Shown: positions 46,329 to 56,654 of the stretch, one piece after another
Layout: each line of letters opens with the position of its first letter
Position numbering within the stretch: position 1 is the stretch's first letter
DNA from: Riptortus pedestris
Taxonomy: Eukaryota; Arthropoda; Insecta; Hemiptera; Alydidae
Direction of reading: 5' to 3'
Assembly: GCA_019009955.1 (NCBI GenBank)
Contig: CM032228.1
Location: 102,706,501-102,770,500, forward strand
DNA: 64,000 nucleotides
Notes under the pieces: model-generated
Told to the model about the DNA's origin: nothing
Seen by the model: only the letters and a program-made list of their open reading frames with translations
The model's database searches: none
Translations under genes and position numbers: made by a program

Positions 46329-46353
46329 TCACTTCGGCGGTACATATGCTAAA
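46329..46353 (+). ncRNA. U6 snRNA 5' fragment (pseudogene)
   Basis: ACTTCGGCGGTACATATGCT followed by AAA matches the conserved 5' region of U6 snRNA (CTTCGGCAGNACATATACTAAA) with two differences, then diverges completely. It cannot be a functional U6 gene. The ~190 bp upstream is unusually GC-rich and ends abruptly at this fragment, suggesting a chimeric retrotransposed insert or an element that had targeted a U6 gene. Confidence 0.55.
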
Positions 46354-46499
46354 GGAGGAGGAAGTAATGTGAATTCGTACATTGTTGTTTAATGTTCAAA
46401 GAAATCGCTCAGTGCCAAGAGAAACAGAACCGAGAAGTACTTCGAAGGTATTAGCGTTTCGAAAATAGTAAGGACCCATTTAAATTTCCTCTTTGGTGT

Positions 46500-46665
46500 T
46501 CAGATTAGCCACGTGAGTTAAGGTCACTTAGTATTAATCTCACTTGGTATACCTAGAGTCGTTAGTTCTACTCATCTGGACACTAGGAATGTATTTAGTT
46601 GTGGACTCATTAAATAAAATCCTTAGTCCCACAATGGCCTGAAAAGGCGTTAATAAATATCAATA
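46500..46665 (+). mobile_element. tRNA-derived SINE, decayed
   Basis: GATTAGCCACGTGAGTTAAG (A box region), CTCACTTGGTATACCTAGAG, a worn B box, GACTCATTAAATAAAATCC and a CGTTAATAAATATCAATAAA tail. The middle of the 3' half is deleted. Confidence 0.75.
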
Positions 46666-46669
46666 AAAT

Positions 46670-47440
46670 CAACAGCACCAAATTTCTCCTGCTCGCCATT
46701 TATCCATATTTATTAACTTTAGCTTGTCCCGTTTTCTAGCTTTCAAACCACCCAATAATCAATAAAACAGCTCGTTTTCACCTTTATACAATTCATTTCA
46801 GCGCCGAATTAGTTTTTACTAATATTGGGATTTAACTATGGCCCAATGAACTTTCATCATCAACGTGTAGTAATTTACCGAACCATGTAAAGAATAAAGA
46901 TGCCTGCTGCATTATAGTCATAACGAGTTAGCTACTATCATTGACAACAATGATTTTCGTGATTAAAAGACGTAAAATTCCAAACATTATAGCTTGGACC
47001 AGCACTGTTTAAACTTTCCTTAGCGGTTGGAACATAAGGTGGAACGTGATAGTACTTCATTTTAAGAGGCCCTACGAAGTCTACTAAAATTATGGCAGCG
47101 AGAGTTATGTGAGAATCAGAGCATTATGGATTGGTGTCCACTGATGGGAATTATTGAATAATGGAGAATAATAATAGTGATAGATATAATTAAAATATTT
47201 TAAAGCTTTTTTTATTAATGTTTTTACTAAAGATGTGTTTGTTTTCTCTCTCTTTGTCTATTACGTTGTTAAAGTAATTCAATTTCGAATTATATAAATT
47301 CAGACAATCAAAGACTGTGTAGAATGACACTCACTCTCACAAATTTGACGCCAATTATCGATGTTCCCCAATATTTATTCAAACTAGAGAATAAATGAAA
47401 ATAATAAATAGTGTTAAGAATACATTTTCTGTAAAAATTT
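46670..47440. other. Non-coding stretch, no recognised feature
   Basis: AT-rich with no motif recognised. Confidence 0.5.
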
Positions 47441-47448
47441 ATTCTGAA

Positions 47449-47811
47449 CAGTGGCGGTTCGTAGCTAAAATTAGTGGGGGTGCTGCTCCAGAAAATTTCT
47501 GGCATTACCTGCGAGAACGGCAGTGCTCTCTCACCCTTGCAGCCTCGCGTGGAGCTTCCTGTGTGCGCATGCACACAACAGTCAAACACCTAGCGTCTGG
47601 AACTGTGAAGCTCACAGTTCCAAACAAACATTTTTATAACTTTTTTCATAAACTGTGGGATGGTTACTGCATTAATCTTAAGGATTATATATTATACAAG
47701 TATAAAGAAAGAATTAAAGAAAAAGCTTCATTATATTTCATGTTATAGATAATATCAAGTGGAAATTGGAGGTGCTGCAGTTCCACAGTGCCTATACGCG
47801 AGCCGCCACTT
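47449..47811. mobile_element. hAT-type MITE, 363 bp, with 8-bp target duplication
   Basis: The ends CAGTGGCGGTTCGTA and (reverse complement of the right end) AAGTGGCGGCTCGCGTA are hAT-style terminal repeats; ATTCTGAA is duplicated at 47441-47448 and 47812-47819, the 8-bp length expected for hAT. Subterminal GGTGCTGC segments are also mirrored. A perfect hairpin lies inside (47598-47622). A plus-strand open frame running through it (47395-47748) is an artefact of the element. No transposase is encoded. Confidence 0.85.
47598..47622. repeat. Perfect 11-bp stem hairpin inside the hAT MITE
   Basis: TGGAACTGTGA, AGC loop, TCACAGTTCCA. Confidence 0.9.
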
Positions 47812-47958
47812 ATTCTGAAATATGAAAATTAAAGCGTCGATTTCCAGCTCACGCCTCAATTTTAACTAGTATAATAAGAGAATCGTTAGGTGGTATAAGA
47901 ACATTTTTGTATTTGTAATAAATGAATGTACTCTGCCTTCAAAGAAAATTGAAAACAT

Positions 47959-48138
47959 GCCTATATCCTGGACCCAACGATAAGGTACGAGAGTAACGAC
48001 CCAGATCAAGCGGAGAAGATCCACGAGGAAATGAAAAATATTTATGGGAAATTTATTAAATTTTACTCTGAGAAATTCAGGGAAACATTTGGGGAGCGGG
48101 GTATTCTAGTGATAGGCTTGTTTTTAATTTATATCTAG
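47959..48138 (+). pseudogene. Decayed LINE-like fragment (R2-type C-terminal region)
   Basis: The frame starting near 47959 gives AYILDPTIRYESNDPDQAEK and then EEMKNIYGKFIKFYSEKF, ending at a TAG at 48136. The DPTIRYE block is one I associate, from general knowledge, with R2-like insect retrotransposon C-termini; a TGA lies just upstream. The fragment is short and isolated, so the assignment is tentative. Confidence 0.45.
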
Positions 48139-48139
48139 T

Positions 48140-49190
48140 GACATACACCTTTTAGGTTGCTGACTGTGTTAAAATATTTTAGTTATTTAGCTGACTAAAT
48201 ACAATGTATATTGTTTTACTTAGTAGCGGTTATTGTCCTAGGGATTTATTTCAGTATGCTTCAGCATCTCAATGTATATGAGCAGCCCCACAAACTGTAT
48301 ATAACTTTGTACAATAAAGTGATTCTCTCTACTATTATATTTCGTTAGCTTTTAGAGGAGTGCGGTATAGTGACTATTAAGAATATACATAGGTCATTAA
48401 TTATTATAATTTCAAATTGTATTATTTCTTCAACTCTTCAGTAACACAGTTGGCAGATAATTTGCCCCCCGATAAATAACAAATACAGGAGCTGAGAATA
48501 ACCTGAGCATTTGGTGGTGCTCTCTGGTTTTGTCTGGCATCTCAGTTGAAGAGCAGGGATCATGGTAGAACTGTATTCCCTTGCTTGGCAGTAAATCAGC
48601 CGACTGCAGGCCCTCTCGGACTTGGGAACTTTAATGGACCATTGTTACCAACCCAACAAATAATACTCTAGCTGCTTCAGCATAATCTTAAGACAATACC
48701 TGCTCTATTTCCATTTCATGAATAGAAGGAGTTGATTGTGATAAATGTAACACTAAATTGTGTCAGATAATAACCGTAATTGTTGATGAGTTGAACAAAT
48801 AAAAAGTAGGTAGTCAAATTACGTTAATTTAAGAATTTAGTTTTTGAAAGTGTTTAAATATTAAATAAATAATTAACGGAACTTAAGAAATTACTGCATT
48901 TTAAAAGTAAATTGTGATGAAACTTTTTAAGGAGACCAATAATACTTTTCGTCTATTTTATGCTAAAAAGCATAAAAAAAGAAATATATATATTTTCTAC
49001 TTTCAGTTTTGCAATGTTCTGGTAACAATCCGCAATAGCATTTTATTCTGAATATGCTGATGGCATCAACTGTGCTGTAAATATACGATGATATTTTTTG
49101 TATATAATAATTCTAACACATGAAATTTAATCCTAGCTGACACACATCATACGAAAATACTTTAAGTGATTTCTTTTATTGAAGATGTAC
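48140..49190. other. Non-coding stretch, no recognised feature
   Basis: AT-rich. The patch at 48470-48640 is more balanced but unrecognised. Confidence 0.5.
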
Positions 49191-49199
49191 TCATGACGT

Positions 49200-49502
49200 A
49201 GTTTTTGAAATGTATCTCCTATTCAAATATCTCGGTTAATACACTTGATAGCGAAAATATGTATATAATAACGTTTATAGAACATACAATTTTCAATTGC
49301 TTGTATGATTGCTTGTATACACTTTTTCGATCTGACGTAATACAAGGGAGATATTTCCAATTTTCAAAAGTCCCCACTCTAAACCCCTCCTCGCAATAGT
49401 CTGGTTTTAGCTGTTAACAAACTTGATCTTCATTTTTACATAAAACGTTTAAATATAGAGTTTGGTAATGATAAGACAAACATTGCTGCTGCTAGAACGT
49501 TA

Positions 49503-49506
<4 letters not shown>
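49200..49506 (+). mobile_element. Family A element, left part of an interrupted copy
   Basis: AAATATCTCGGTTAATACAC, TTTTTCGATCTGACG, the C-rich segment and TAAAACGTTTAAATA lead to GCTAGAACGTTAACCG and the AT tract. The 5' end is missing. The remainder lies at 50459-50585 beyond an RTE-like insert. Confidence 0.75.

Positions 49507-49566
<60 letters not shown>
49507..49566. repeat. (AT)n microsatellite at the family A/RTE junction
   Basis: About 29 AT units; family A precedes it and LINE sequence follows. Confidence 0.95.
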
Positions 49567-49571
<5 letters not shown>

Positions 49572-50440
49572 AAAGAATGTTTTTTGAGCCTTAAAGGCAG
49601 AAAAATTATAAATCCTTCATATAGTCAAATCAATGCCAAACCGTCTTGTCTGAACATGCAGTACGGAACAATTATAACTTTAATTCTGAAAATCTTCAAG
49701 TTTGGGATAGGGAAAACAACACTTCTGAAAGAAACATAAAAGAAAATATGTACATAGGCTAACATATGGAGGCAATAAATAATAATAGAATAAAGAAGAG
49801 AAAGAAAGCCAAGGAAATATAAATATTAGAATTGGAAACATTGTGCTTGAAAAAGTGAAGAAGTTTTGTTACCTAGCTTGCATCATCACTGAACACAATG
49901 ATAGCAGAGCTGAAACCGATAGAAGAATAGCATTTACTAAACAAGCCTTCCAAAGCAAAGAAGTATTTTAAATAGTATGCATATAGTAAGCATGGACACC
50001 TAAAAATATTTGCTAAGTCTTTCGTACAAAGTGTTCTGCTATACGGAAGCGAAAGTTGGACTCTCCACGAAAGGGCATATAATAGTTTGGAAGCATTGGA
50101 AATGTGGACCTGGCTTTGAATCACCAGAACAAGTTGGACTCGGAACTAAACAAACATGGAAGTTCTAAATGAGGTAAGTGAGAGCAAAAGTCATATCAAG
50201 GCCATGGAAAAAAGGAGAGTGAAACTTCTTGGGCATATCAAAAGGCACAAAGACTTCATTACAAATATATTTGAAGGTAAGGTTCTTCTGCATAGAGGGA
50301 GAGGAAGGCCTAGAAAATCCTTTCTTCACATCAAATATCTTAAGTATGGATTTCAGTGAGTACAGTAATAAGAAAAGAACAGCTACCGAAAGAATACAAT
50401 GGTTGCAATTACAAGGCGTAGCCTTTAGATAATGATACAT
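49567..50440 (+). pseudogene. RTE-like LINE, C-terminal fragment, inserted in family A
   Basis: Three translated blocks appear in order but different frames: KFCYLACIITEHNDSRAETD with RRIAFTKQAFQSK (about 49860-49965), VQSVLLYGSESWTLHERAYN with LEALEMWTW (about 50027-50115), and EVLNEVSESKS...RRVKLLGHIKRHKDF with GKVLLHRGRGRPRKS (50157-50326). This is the well-known region that follows the RT catalytic core in RTE/BovB-like LINEs (LLYG.E.W..., LGHI.RH, GRGRPR). Stops and frameshifts make it dead. A (AT)-rich tail near 50425-50455 rejoins family A. Confidence 0.87.
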
Positions 50441-50458
50441 ATATATATTTATATAACA

Positions 50459-50585
50459 TATTGAACGGACCTCATTTTCAGCATCTCCTGGGTAGTATCG
50501 ATGGAAATTTGAAGGCATTTTTCGAAACACCGCCATGAGTACAACCTCAATAGCTAAGTTCCATCAAGGGAAATCTGCTAAAATT
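50459..50585 (+). mobile_element. Family A element, right part of the interrupted copy
   Basis: TTGAACGGACCTCATTTTC, CATCTCCTGGGTAG, CCGCCATGAGTACAACCTC and GGGAAATCTGCTAAAA: the complete 3' third, ending at the usual CTAA. Confidence 0.85.
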
Positions 50586-50589
50586 GAAC

Positions 50590-51040
50590 GGTGTCGGTCA
50601 TGGGGCGTGGTCGAAGCTATAGGAGAGGGAGACCCAAGTCATTCAGGCACTGTAGATCTCAAGAATATGAAAGCGAGACTAATAAGACTTATTTCAATAT
50701 TATTTGCTATAGATAATAGTTATAATAAACAATATGTGACGTATCCCACATCCGACAGAAAATCATCATTAAAATTACATTCTTTCTGCTCTTTAAAAAT
50801 CCAAGTTTAATACATCAGTAAGTAAAACATCAAAGTAAATAATCGTATTTTTAATCTTTAATTTTAATGTACATACCAATTTTTATTTATTTCATTTTAG
50901 TTTTAATTTTAACCATTGAAAGTATATAATTGTTTCCGTAATTTTATTAGTCTTTATAGTTTTTAATTATCTAGTTTCCTTACCAGATTCTTTTTTTCTT
51001 TTGTTTTTGTTTAGTTTTTTTTATTTGTTGATTCGAGTTT
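50590..51040. other. Non-coding stretch, no recognised feature
   Basis: AT-rich; the 91-codon frame 50535-50810 starts inside family A sequence and is not supported. Confidence 0.5.
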
Positions 51041-51044
51041 TTTG

Positions 51045-51262
51045 TCTCTTAGGTTGCATGTTGTTATTTGTTTGCGTTCTGTTATTTAGTTGCTTTTTGC
51101 TATTTGGTTGCGTTCTGTTATTTAGTTGTGTTTTGTTATTTGGTTGTGTTCTGTTATTTAGTTGTGTCTTTTTATTAGGTTGAGTTCTGTTATTTAGTTG
51201 TGTTTTGTTATTTCGTTGCGTTCTGTTATTTAGTTGCGTTTTGTTATTTCGTTGTGTTCCAA
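51045..51262. repeat. T-rich minisatellite, ~17/33-bp units
   Basis: About a dozen copies of TGTTATTTAGTTGCGTTC alternating with TGTTATTTGGTTGTGTT-type units, giving a higher-order period near 33 bp. The plus-strand open frame (51001-51183) repeats CVLLF-type peptides and is an artefact. Confidence 0.88.
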
Positions 51263-51885
51263 GTTAGTTCTGTTCTATTTGTATTGTTTAATTTTTTCTT
51301 ACTACTGTTATCATTTTTGTATTTTGTTTATATTCATTGTTTTTTTTTATGAGCAATATCGCCTCGCAGCGAACGCTCCACAATGAATAAATAAGACTTA
51401 CATAATTTATAATAACAATATATTGCATTAAGTAGACACGGGATCGACTCCCAGTCAATTTATTTCTAAAATTAAAAATAATTCAATTATTACCATTTAT
51501 ATGTATACGTCGGTAGTCAAGGGCTTTTTGTTAAATGGCAAGCTGCGATGATCGTGATAGCTCTAATTTTTTATAATAATTATTATTTAAAAGATAGGAT
51601 CATATGTAATAATTCAATGTAAATTAGGTACATAATTGTAACCAGTGGATTTATAGGACATTTTGCTATAGATAAGTCAAATAATTTTGATTTGACTGGA
51701 TATTACTAAGAGCCATAAATAAAATATAAGTACTTTATTTTAAACTAAAGAGTGCTTTTAAGGAAATTCCTTAGTAGAAGATTAGTCGAGAGTTTATTAA
51801 AGAATTAATATAGTTGATTAGTCTGACATTCCGTCATGAAACTTAAAACTAAAGATCTGAAAACCACAACTTAGCTTATAGGAAC

Positions 51886-51975
51886 ACACACACACACACA
51901 CACACAGACACACGCACGCACATAGGCACGCGCACACAGACACACGCGCGAGCACACACACACCCACACGTATAC
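51886..51975. repeat. Compound (CA)n/(CG)-interrupted microsatellite
   Basis: CA units interrupted by GACA, GCAC and CGCG steps, then CACACC. Confidence 0.9.
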
Positions 51976-52009
51976 AAACACATACAAATATTTATTTACA
52001 TTGAATACT

Positions 52010-52275
52010 AACTTCCTTTTGATACTCCAGTGTGATAGGTAGACCAAGATTTTCCTAGATTTTTCCTTGAGGTCAGGTATTTCCAATCTGATCGTCCCAA
52101 CTGAAACAAATTTAATTATAAAATTAATTACCAAGTAGTAAACTTTAAAACATAAAACTATGTAGACTAGTATTGCAAAAAATAGTGGATGCGAATAGCA
52201 TGTATACAGTTTGTCTATGAGGGAATATATTTTTGCCTTACCACTTCCCTTTTTGGATACTTCTGCAGACTTTCC
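52010..52275 (-). CDS. Candidate pair of small exons of an unrecognised gene
   Basis: On the minus strand an acceptor (ATTCTTTTCAG) precedes a 34-nt exon (52275-52242, encoding GKSAEVSKKGS plus one base) ending at a consensus donor G|GTAAGG. After a 141-nt intron, a second acceptor (AATTTGTTTCAG) opens at 52100 with two bases that complete the codon, followed by GTIRLEIPDLKEKSRKILVY and LSHWSIKRK. The phases agree and the frame is open through the join. The downstream donor is unclear (a weak GTAAAT near 52008 is one option). The frame is also open across the intron. No family recognised. The pair is on the same strand as, and upstream of, the Pvf-like exon, but I see no link. Confidence 0.3.
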
Positions 52276-52334
52276 CTGAAAAGAATCACTGTATTTATTT
52301 ATAAGTCTCCTAAGTGACTCGTAAGGGATCAAAT

Positions 52335-52528
52335 TAAATATATATTTTTTCTGATCTTGAGTCGGATCGTAATAGTGTTCAACGAGTTATTCATACTTCC
52401 TTGTTTTCAGCATTCAGTAACCCCTCGCTCCTCCTTCTCATTGGGTTTTTGCATAGAAATAGAGAATTTGTGCTGAGAATCTGGAAAATCTGCTTAGTTT
52501 ACGCAGTCCCTTCGTGATGTACTTTTTT
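52335..52528 (-). mobile_element. Family A, 5'-end fragment
   Basis: GGAAAATCTGCTTAGTTTAC, GCAGTCCCTTCGTGATGTAC and a T-run form a worn 5' end; GAGTCGGATCGTAATAG near 52359 is core sequence. Confidence 0.65.
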
Positions 52529-52805
52529 AGTTGTACGATATTAAGATTTTCTTTTACTATTGTTTATTTTACTTCTTTATTTCTATTTGGATATTTTCAA
52601 ATGTTGTTATATTTTACCAATTTATTAATTTTATTATTATTGTTTTTATATTATGTATATATGTCATTTTTGAATTGTAATATATATTTGACTATGTATT
52701 GATTTTATTCTTTTTCGAATTTCATTATTTATTTCTCTCAGCAGGCGGAGTAATTCATACCGGTTGAAGTCGGTTTAGTCCTAGGGGGAGAAGGGTTTAT
52801 AATAT

Positions 52806-52868
52806 ACACACACGCACACACACTATATATATATATATATATATATATTTGTGTGTGTGTGTGTGTGT

Positions 52869-52945
<77 letters not shown>
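52806..52945. repeat. Compound microsatellite (CA)n-(AT)n-(GT)n-(AT)n
   Basis: CACGCACA, then about 13 AT units, about 11 GT units and about 36 more AT units, directly before a family B head. Confidence 0.93.
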
Positions 52946-52947
<2 letters not shown>

Positions 52948-53452
52948 AGTTAAGGTACCCGGCTTCACTCAGGAAATCATTTGTGGCTGAATGGTGATGG
53001 TATTATTTTGGCAAGGCTTCAATGCGTACAAGTACACCGTCTGGGTGTATTGTTTTCCCGTAAGGGTCAGGTAGAGGACTTGTAGAATAGAAATTTTAGT
53101 TTTGTAGAATAAATGATAATAAGTCCCAAAACAATTTTCCTCCAGAGTTTGACAAACCGTGAATAATTCAAATCGTAATTTTGATTGCAGTTATTATAAT
53201 TAAATATTATCTGTAATTTTCATATTTACAGTCAAAAACCAATCCGAGTACACATTTTGAGTTTAGTTATATGCATAATAGTAAAGTTGGCTAGATATAA
53301 TTCCAACATTTCACAGGAAAAAAGTAAACACAATTAACTTTGTTAGCCTCCCGATAAGTTCCGCTCCCGCTTAAGGGTACCACCGTTGCATTACTTAAAT
53401 TATTCATTCAAATCTTTAAACAGTTCGAATTTTCTAATAAATTATATATCTA
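52946..53452 (+). mobile_element. Family B element, head variant 1
   Basis: ACAAGTTAAGGTACCCGGCT, then TGGTGATGGTATTATTTTGG and CAAGGCTT, parallel to the head at 150-240. The rest is diverged and runs into the next family B head at 53455. Confidence 0.6.
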
Positions 53453-53454
53453 CT

Positions 53455-53992
53455 AGCGGACCCGGCAGACTTTGTCCTGCATCATATTTCAAGCGATTAG
53501 GATATTAAATTTAACAATATTATGTTTAAAACGAAAACTGCTGCTAATAACACAAAAAAAAACTTTTGTTATGTGCACGTTTGCTTAAAAAAAAATGAAA
53601 AAAGAAAATGAAATATCGCGAAAATTTTATTCAGGCGAACCTAAAAGTTCGGTTCAATCGTTGGTGCCCAATAAAATTGTAGCTCCCACTTTACTTTTTT
53701 AGTATATATCTCGTTTATACTTTGTTATGCGACAAAAGTAAATATAACAAAAGTTACTCTAAATAACAAAATAAACGTCTTTTAACTTGTGCATATTTGC
53801 CGAAAAACCAATAGGAAACGAAATATAGCTATTTTTAATTTTAGGCCTCCCTTACGACCCCCACTCCTGCTCCATCAGCCAGGGAGATTTGTGACGCTAA
53901 AACGGGCGTCACCCAAACGCATATTTAAAAATTCATTCAAATCGGTCCTGCCGTTTAGTGACATACACACGTACAGTAGAATTATATAAAAA
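53455..53992 (+). mobile_element. Family B element, head variant 2, two modules
   Basis: Head ACTAGCGGACCCGGCAGACT then TTGTCCTGCATCATATTTC; one partial and one full ~297-bp type module (ACTTTTGTTATGTGCACG near 53560 and GCCGAAAAACCAATAGG near 53799); GTTCGGTTCAATCG; tail ATCGGTCCTGCCGTTTAG, CATACACACGTACAGTAG and AATTATATA. The same head and tail, reversed, bound the copy at 62680-62997. Confidence 0.72.
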
Positions 53993-54176
53993 TAAAGATT
54001 GTAAAGAAACAACAGTTGTACACTAAAAAAAATTTAATTTATATTCAAAACGCGAGATTAGGGGAAGAGGTTGTGTAGTTCTCCCTGCAACTTGAAATCA
54101 TATTAACGCTATCAAATTTAAACGCATATTGTCTTTTGTTATAATGACATTACTTAGTAAATTTTGATAGTTATTG

Positions 54177-54398
54177 GGGCTCAGGTTGGCCTTGCGAGTT
54201 AAAGCGTTGACCTTTATCTCACATGGTAAACCTAGAGTGGCGAGTTCGATTCTTGCCCGGGCAAAGGAAATTATTTAGTGACGAAATTCATTAAATAACG
54301 TCCTAAAATCCCACCCTGGCTAGAAAAGGGTGGTAACCTGGAGATAACCCGTCCCGATTAGTCTAAGTTGCAAAAAGTGGACGTTAATACATAATAAT
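54177..54398 (+). mobile_element. tRNA-derived SINE with 11-bp target duplication
   Basis: Full-length: head GGGCTCAGGTTGGCCTTGCG, B box GAGTTCGATTC, tail CGTTAATACATAATAAT. GATAGTTATTG is repeated at 54166-54176 and 54399-54409. Confidence 0.92.
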
Positions 54399-54744
54399 GA
54401 TAGTTATTGATAGTATAGTCATTTCAATAACATCAATATATCAGCGAGAAATTACAGAAGTTTGATTCCGCACAACTTCACACGTTGTGCAAATTCAGCA
54501 TGGCTTTGTTTAAATAATACATTATAGAAATTACATAATCGAAATGCTCTTATAGTTTACATTTCTATTGGAAACAAAAAAAAAAAAAAGGTGTTATTTT
54601 CCAATTAAAAGAAATAACAATTGAGGAGGGGGGCGGAGATTTGTTACTTTCCTAATTCAAATCACACTTATAATTATAATATGAGTCTAAAAACATAACA
54701 TCATTTGTCAAAATATGCCTATATTAAAAACACATTAATTATTA

Positions 54745-55143
54745 ATAAAACAAAATTGTTCAGTTTTTAGCGTATATCTCATTGACACTTCGGAATATGA
54801 CAAAAGTGTATATAACAAAAGCTAATTTAAATAACAAAATAAACAACTTTTGTTATGAGCATCTTTGTTGAAAAAACGATATATCCCGATTTTTCATTTC
54901 AGGCTTCCCTTATAACCCCCACTCCTGCTCGTCTCTGAGAATATTAGTATAGCCTAAAGTCTAAGTTGGGTAAGTAGTGATGAACATAACAATTTTCAAA
55001 AACTTCGACTCATTGGTTTAGGCGTGAAAAGGTAAGGAAAAAACAGATACCAAATCCACAAATTGCAGATATCGTGTCTGTGACATGTGAAACGAAGAAG
55101 TATCGTGAAGTTTCGGGGAAAAAATCAATGTACAGGCAGACAT

Positions 55144-55147
<4 letters not shown>
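54745..55147 (+). mobile_element. Family B element, one module and tail variant 1
   Basis: TTTTTAGCGTATATCTC, then a module with ACTTTTGTTATGAGCATC, then CTTCCCTTATAACCCCCACT, then the tail GTGTCTGTGACATGTGAAAC and AATGTACAGGCAGA leading into an AT tract, as at 1434-1525. Confidence 0.72.

Positions 55148-55183
<36 letters not shown>
55148..55183. repeat. (AT)n microsatellite at a family B tail
   Basis: About 17 AT units. Confidence 0.93.
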
Positions 55184-55189
<6 letters not shown>

Positions 55190-55199
55190 CTTACATACA

Positions 55200-56280
55200 T
55201 AACTTATATAGGTCTAGCAGGTCTATAGTCGTTAGGTTAATGTGTTTATAGGTTGATGTGTCTTGGGAGAGTTCGAAAAGCACAAAGGGTTCATTTATGA
55301 AAGGAGTTTAATTAGAGAATGTGGTTTCAGTGTCGCTATCTTTGATGTAATCGTAGCCAAAGTGCATTAATTATGTATAACCACATAATTTATGGTTGCT
55401 CCTTCACTTGCACGATATAATAACCTAGTCAGAATTTAATATTTTTGTAGTGTAATGTAGAAAATATTTCACACTCGACACAAAATACACCAGATGAATC
55501 CCACATTAAGAATAATCTACTTTAAGCCAAGGCAATCAAAATTTCTTCATCAAACCACTTTGACGCATAGATAGATAGATGATGAGACCCCTCGCAAAAA
55601 AAAATATATCACATTGGTTCCACTAATGCTATTAAGCCAAAATTATCCTTTATTTTTTATGGATAATCATATTTATTTGTATCCAAGAAAGAGTATAAAT
55701 ACGTCAGTATTCACCCCATCGCCATTGCATGTTTCATGCGTAAAATAGTATAATGACTGTAACCAATTATATCGAGGCATAATAATTTAAAATTTCCATT
55801 CATAAAAGAAGAATTTTCTTCGGCATCGAATCACGAATCATCGTTAATGTTGGTTTAATCTGTATATTGTCTATGCCCACTAATTAATTTTTTACAGCTA
55901 CCAAGAGTGGAACTTTGAAACCAAAAAATAAATTCTTCGTTATGTTCCTCAGCAATGATTTGATCAAAAACTGTACAGAAAAAATTGTGTTTAGAATATA
56001 TTTTTGACTCTTAACATGTTGTTTATATTAATGAATTTATTATTTCAATTCATCTACATCCACAATAACCATTATTATTTCAGTTCATTTACGGATGACA
56101 GCTATTCAAAACATAAATTAAACCTATAGTCTCTTTTTACTTCACGTATACAACGACTCAACGTCAGTTAAGGTTACTCGACAAGTTACATGACATTTCA
56201 TTTATGTGATTCGAATTTTTATATTCCCACAGGAAATCATTTCAACCCGTGAAGGACGGGTAACACGGCTCCTATAGGTA
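55200..56280. other. Non-coding stretch, no recognised feature
   Basis: AT-rich with no motif recognised. Confidence 0.55.
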
Positions 56281-56285
56281 TATAT

Positions 56286-56650
56286 ATGAACGGACCATAA
56301 TTTTGTCACTTTATACATAGGATTGTTGGGGCTCAGGTTGGCCGTGTGAGTTAAGGCGTTGGTCTTAATCCCACGTGGTAAACCTAGAGTGGCGAATTCG
56401 ATTACCGCCCTGGGCAATAGGAATTTATCTAGTGAAGGATCATTAAATAAATTCCTTAGTTCCACCCTGGTTAGAAAAGGGTGGTAACCTGTAGATAACC
56501 CACCCTAATTAGCCATAGTAGCATAAAGTCGACGTAAATGAATAAAGAAAAACATAGGATTGTTGGACACTTGTGGAAATTTTCAAAAATCACATCATGA
56601 GTACTCTCTCAATAACTGATTCCATATCAGTGAAATCTGGTAGAATTGGT
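56286..56650 (+). mobile_element. Family A 3' part, split by a SINE
   Basis: GAACGGACCATAATTTTGTC before the SINE and CACATCATGAGTACTCTCTC, CAATAACTGATTCC, GTGAAATCTGGTAGAATT after it are the family A 3' third. The SINE lies at 56330-56551. Confidence 0.78.
56330..56551 (+). mobile_element. tRNA-derived SINE inserted in family A, 15-bp target duplication
   Basis: Head GGCTCAGGTTGGCCGTGTGA, B-box-like GCGAATTCGATTACCGC, body CACCCTGGTTAGAAAAGG, tail ending AATGAATAAAGAAAA. ACATAGGATTGTTGG is repeated exactly at 56315-56329 and 56552-56566; the flanks rejoin into family A (GGATCGATGGACA region). Confidence 0.93.
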
Positions 56651-56654
56651 TTTA

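Noticed and set aside
47395..47748. 117-codon plus-strand frame
   Set aside because: It spans the left target duplication and most of a hAT MITE, which fully explains it.
51871..52332. A single 153-codon minus-strand gene
   Set aside because: Its C terminus translates a (CA)n tract and its middle reads through a likely intron; only the exon pair is retained as a weak candidate.
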